Origin: Bacillota bacterium
Lineage (GTDB): Bacteria; Bacillota; Clostridia; Acetivibrionales; DSM-1351
NCBI GenBank assembly: GCA_023412635.1
Contig: JAEYNI010000131.1
Coordinates: forward strand, 1 to 18,023
Reading direction: 5' to 3'
Length of the DNA stretch: 18,023 nucleotides
Every line of letters begins with the position of its first letter. The stretch's first letter is position 1. Of this stretch, positions 15,995 to 18,023 are shown in pieces. The position numbers and the translations under genes are program-made. The notes below the pieces were generated by a model, which was given only the letters and a program-made list of their open reading frames with translations, did no database searches and was not told where the DNA came from.

Positions 15995-17143
15995 ATGAGT
16001 AAAGTAGTTATACAGGAATGTAAAAATTATGAACTTGAAACCGTAATTGAAAAAATCAATGCTGCAGTAGAAAGTCTCGGCGGATGGGATAAATTTGTTA
16101 AGCCACAGGACAAAGTACTCCTTAAGGTCAATCTAATCGGGCCCAAGTCTTCCGAGACGGCTGCAATAACACATGCTGAATTTGTCAGAGCGATGGTAAG
16201 AATATTGAAGGGCAGGAACTGCATTGTATGGATAGGTGACAGCTCAGGGGGAGCTATAGCAGGAATAGCGCCCACCGCGCAGAGCTTCAAGGTTGCCGGA
16301 TACGAGCGGGTAGCGGAGGAAGAAGGAGCAGAAATTAAAAATTTTGACCGCGAGGGTGTAATGCCAGTACAACCGGAAAGCGGATGTGAAGAAACGATGC
16401 ATATCGCTAAGCCAATGTTCGATGCTGATGTGGTTATTAATTTGCCAAAATTAAAAACACATTCGGCACAGATTTTTTCCGGAGCTGTTAAAAATGTATT
16501 CGGATGCATACCGGGACTCAAGAAGGCTAAGTATCATAAAATGGCTCCCGATTCAAGTGATTTTGGGCAAATCATATGCGATATCCACAAAGCAACTAAA
16601 ATACAGCTTCACATCATGGATGGGATTCTGGCAATGCAGGGAGAGGGACCGACAGCAGGCAGTATTTATCAGGCTGATAAAATCCTCGTCAGTGAAGACC
16701 CATTGGCATTGGATGCTGTGGCGGCAAAAATGGTGGGGATGGATGTTGAAGATGTACCAATTCTGGAAACAGCCCGGAAACGGAATCTTGGAGAAGGTTG
16801 GTTAAAAAACATCACACTTGCAGGTGATTATGAACAAGTCCCTAGGTTAGCTAGTTTTAAACTGCCCAAGCGCTTCAGGGGAACAAAGAAGCGTAATAGT
16901 AAAGCCTTGGTAAAATTAATTGATTTTTTCAATACACACCCCAGGATTGATCACAAAAAATGCAAAAATTGCAATATGTGTGTGGAAAGCTGTCCCGTAG
17001 AGGCAATTGACAAGGATACGAAGCAAATAAATTATAATACCTGCATCGATTGTATGTGTTGTCATGAGTTATGCATGTTTAAGGCTGTGGAGCTTAAAAA
17101 TGAAAATAAGGTAGCAGGTTTAATATCAGGATTTTTTAGATAA
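15995..17143 (+). CDS. DUF362 domain protein with C-terminal 2x[4Fe-4S] ferredoxin
   Basis: The 382-residue protein has an N-terminal DUF362 domain (about 1-300) with 'VLLKVNLIGPKSSETAAITH', 'VINLPKLKTHS' and 'SGAVKNVFGCIPG'. A ferredoxin module follows. Its first cluster motif is C323-x2-C326-x2-C329-x3-C333-P and its second C350-x2-C353-x2-C356-x3-C360, with an extra C355. DUF362 proteins are common in anaerobes and of unproven reaction; the two clusters imply a cytoplasmic electron-transfer role. Start ATG 15995 is chosen for the strong GAGGAG (15983-15988) six bases upstream and the family-like opening MSKVVIQE. An ATG at 15926 would add 23 poorly conserved residues. It sits 159 bp behind tetR on the same strand and may be controlled by it. 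No signal peptide or membrane helix is seen. Confidence 0.88.
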   Translation: MSKVVIQECKNYELETVIEKINAAVESLGGWDKFVKPQDKVLLKVNLIGPKSSETAAITHAEFVRAMVRILKGRNCIVWIGDSSGGAIAGIAPTAQSFKVAGYERVAEEEGAEIKNFDREGVMPVQPESGCEETMHIAKPMFDADVVINLPKLKTHSAQIFSGAVKNVFGCIPGLKKAKYHKMAPDSSDFGQIICDIHKATKIQLHIMDGILAMQGEGPTAGSIYQADKILVSEDPLALDAVAAKMVGMDVEDVPILETARKRNLGEGWLKNITLAGDYEQVPRLASFKLPKRFRGTKKRNSKALVKLIDFFNTHPRIDHKKCKNCNMCVESCPVEAIDKDTKQINYNTCIDCMCCHELCMFKAVELKNENKVAGLISGFFR

Positions 17144-17145
17144 TA

Positions 17146-17250
17146 ATGATGGCATTTATGATAACTGGACCTGCAACCAGTGTATGGGTTATTGCAGGAA
17201 TAACAGCTAGAAAACGGACAATTCAATACGTCTTTAGATATAGCCAGTAA
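17146..17250 (+). pseudogene. Permease-like fragment (ArsP/DUF318-type motif)
   Basis: A 34-codon open frame right after the DUF362 stop reads MMAFMITGPATSVWVIAG and continues to a basic stretch (TARKRTIQYVFRY) before TAA. The 'AFMITGPAT' core followed by a short helix resembles the conserved segment of the PF03773 permease family (ArsP-like). Only this piece is present, so it would be a decayed or recombined remnant. There is no credible ribosome binding site. The call rests on one short motif and could be chance. Confidence 0.35.
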
Positions 17251-17264
17251 CATGCGCTTATAGG

Positions 17265-17322
17265 GCTAAAGCATGACCACACGTAGAACGTGTGGTCATG
17301 ACTATACCGCTATTTAGCTTTT
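17265..17322. terminator. Nested hairpin between convergent units, probable terminator
   Basis: CATGACCACACGT (17272-17284) and its exact reverse complement (17288-17300) form a 13-bp stem with a 3-base loop AGA. An outer stem GCTAAA (17265-17270)/TTTAGC (17313-17318) encloses it, and TTTT (17319-17322) follows on the plus strand. It sits between the plus-strand DUF362 unit and the minus-strand SLH/stalk region, so it is best read as a terminator. The absence of a T run right next to the strong inner stem is unusual. The remainder of 17251-17348 shows no gene. Confidence 0.5.
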
Positions 17323-17348
17323 ACTCAAATCGCAACCTGCTTACTTTG

Positions 17349-17597
17349 TTATCCATTTTCAGCAGCCCACAGGACTGCATTATAATAGTTTTTGCCGTTA
17401 GGCACATCTCCGAACGGATTGACTTTTGTGTTTAAAGTATCAATTCCGCAGAAACGATACAGGAATGCTACAATCTGGCTGCGGGTACAGGTAGCATACG
17501 GACTGAAGGTAGTAGCACCAGTGCCATTGGTGATGCCGTTTGCGACAGCCAAGGCATAAACCTCATAGTAGTAATAATTAATTACCTTTCTTTCTAA
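17349..17597 (-). pseudogene. S-layer homology (SLH) domain remnant
   Basis: On the minus strand, an open frame from 17597 to the stop at 17349 encodes most of one SLH repeat: AVANGITNGTGATTFSPYAT followed by CTRSQIVAFLYRFCG. The start of the next repeat follows (FGDVP...YYNAVLWAAENG). SLH repeats tether proteins to secondary cell-wall polymers. The frame stops where the motif should continue ITKG: one extra A after AATGGA would restore I-T-K, so a single-base deletion is apparent. The 5' side has no start codon with a binding site and overlaps the stalk-domain gene's last codons in another frame. It is a broken tail of a lost S-layer protein rather than a gene. The ORF 'start' at 17552 is a TTG inside the repeat. 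Confidence 0.65.
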
Positions 17598-18023
17598 TTA
17601 TGATTTTCTGTTCTTCTTCAATCCATGCAACACTAGCACCAAGGTTTTCAGCTATAAAACCAATTGGTGTATATGTTCTGCCATTTTCGATAAAAGCAGG
17701 ACTGTCTAATTTTACTTCTTTACCATTTATATAGGCAATGTCTGAGTCAATATAGAGTAGGATAATTACATCTTCACCTTTTGCATTTTTACCCTTAATT
17801 GTGACTTCTCGTTTTTTGCCGTTCCAAATGACCTCAGCACCGAGGCTTTCCGCTATAAATCTTGCAGGAAGCATTGTTCTGTCATTTTTGACAATCGGAG
17901 CAACATCGTTTGTTTTTTCCTCACCAAAAGCTTTGGCTTCTTTTTTACCAATTGTTAAAACAAGTTCATTTTCGGCGTTATCAGTTGGTTTAGGCTCTAC
18001 CTTTGTTGGTGGGGTAGTATCTG
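17578..18023 (-). CDS. Copper-amine-oxidase-type stalk domain protein (3' part)
   Basis: The minus-strand frame is open from the right window edge to TAA at 17578-17580, giving about 147 residues; the N-terminus is outside. It starts with a Pro/Thr/Lys-rich linker (TTPPTKVEPKPTDN). Two copies follow of the motif found in the copper amine oxidase N-terminal-like domain (PF07833): 'RTMLPARFIAESLGAEVIW...REVTI' and 'RTYTPIGFIAENLGASVAW...KIIIRK'. In clostridia such domains are extracellular stalk or wall-associated modules, not oxidases; no copper site is expected. The ATG at 17872-17874 is internal to the first motif and not the start. An exported cell-surface protein is inferred; the signal peptide cannot be seen. 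A fragment of an SLH domain follows in another frame, hinting that the two were once joined or adjacent. Confidence 0.8.
   Translation of the reverse strand, partial: DTTPPTKVEPKPTDNAENELVLTIGKKEAKAFGEEKTNDVAPIVKNDRTMLPARFIAESLGAEVIWNGKKREVTIKGKNAKGEDVIILLYIDSDIAYINGKEVKLDSPAFIENGRTYTPIGFIAENLGASVAWIEEEQKIIIRKKGN

Noticed and set aside
16027..16521. 164-codon open frame on the minus strand inside the DUF362 gene
   Set aside because: Antisense shadow of a conserved gene; no domain, no promoter, no ribosome binding site.
1..18023. CRISPR arrays, tRNA or rRNA genes, intact transposase or integrase genes, and flanking att-like direct repeats
   Set aside because: None was seen by reading; no spaced repeats, cloverleaf-like segments or transposase frames were recognised. 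Short direct repeats bordering the jet operon could be missed without a computed comparison.

Overview
The window is AT-rich with strong AGGAG-type ribosome binding sites, several TTG starts, SLH and copper-amine-oxidase-type stalk domains, and a SigY-type operon. Together these point to a low-GC Firmicute, most likely a clostridial (Ruminiclostridium/Clostridium-like) anaerobe. The species cannot be fixed from the sequence alone. The window is not purely housekeeping: its centre is a defence locus and its right third holds several decayed gene fragments.

Left edge, 1-1019: the end of a polytopic membrane protein resembling GT39/ArnT-type glycosyltransferases. 1131-4466: five tightly packed genes matching the Bacillus sigY-yxlC-yxlE-yxlF plan. 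They encode an ECF sigma factor, a small two-helix membrane protein (probable anti-sigma), a 69-aa two-helix protein of the PLDc_N/YxlE type, an ABC ATPase, and a 12-helix ABC permease about twice the length of YxlG. The operon ends at a clear intrinsic terminator (4506-4533).

Centre, 4775-14942: a complete type III Wadjet system. jetA is the TIGR02677/DUF2397 kleisin-like subunit, jetB the TIGR02678/DUF2398 KITE-like subunit, jetC the TIGR02680 SMC-like ATPase, and jetD the TIGR02679/DUF2399 Toprim nuclease. A type IA DNA topoisomerase (TopB/topo III-like) follows directly. Its best start is a TTG that overlaps the jetD stop by 8 bases, with its own Shine-Dalgarno inside jetD. The topoisomerase is therefore the fifth gene of the operon and probably translationally coupled to the nuclease gene. 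Wadjet senses DNA topology through loop extrusion and cuts small circles, so a dedicated topoisomerase is the most interesting feature of the window.

Right, 14943-18023: a short-chain dehydrogenase remnant; a TetR-family regulator with a textbook promoter overlapped by a near-perfect 32-bp palindromic operator; a DUF362 plus 2x[4Fe-4S] ferredoxin protein that the regulator may control; a small permease-like remnant; a nested hairpin; and, on the minus strand, an SLH-domain remnant behind the 3' end of a stalk-domain protein that runs off the window. No tRNA, rRNA, CRISPR array or complete insertion sequence was seen.
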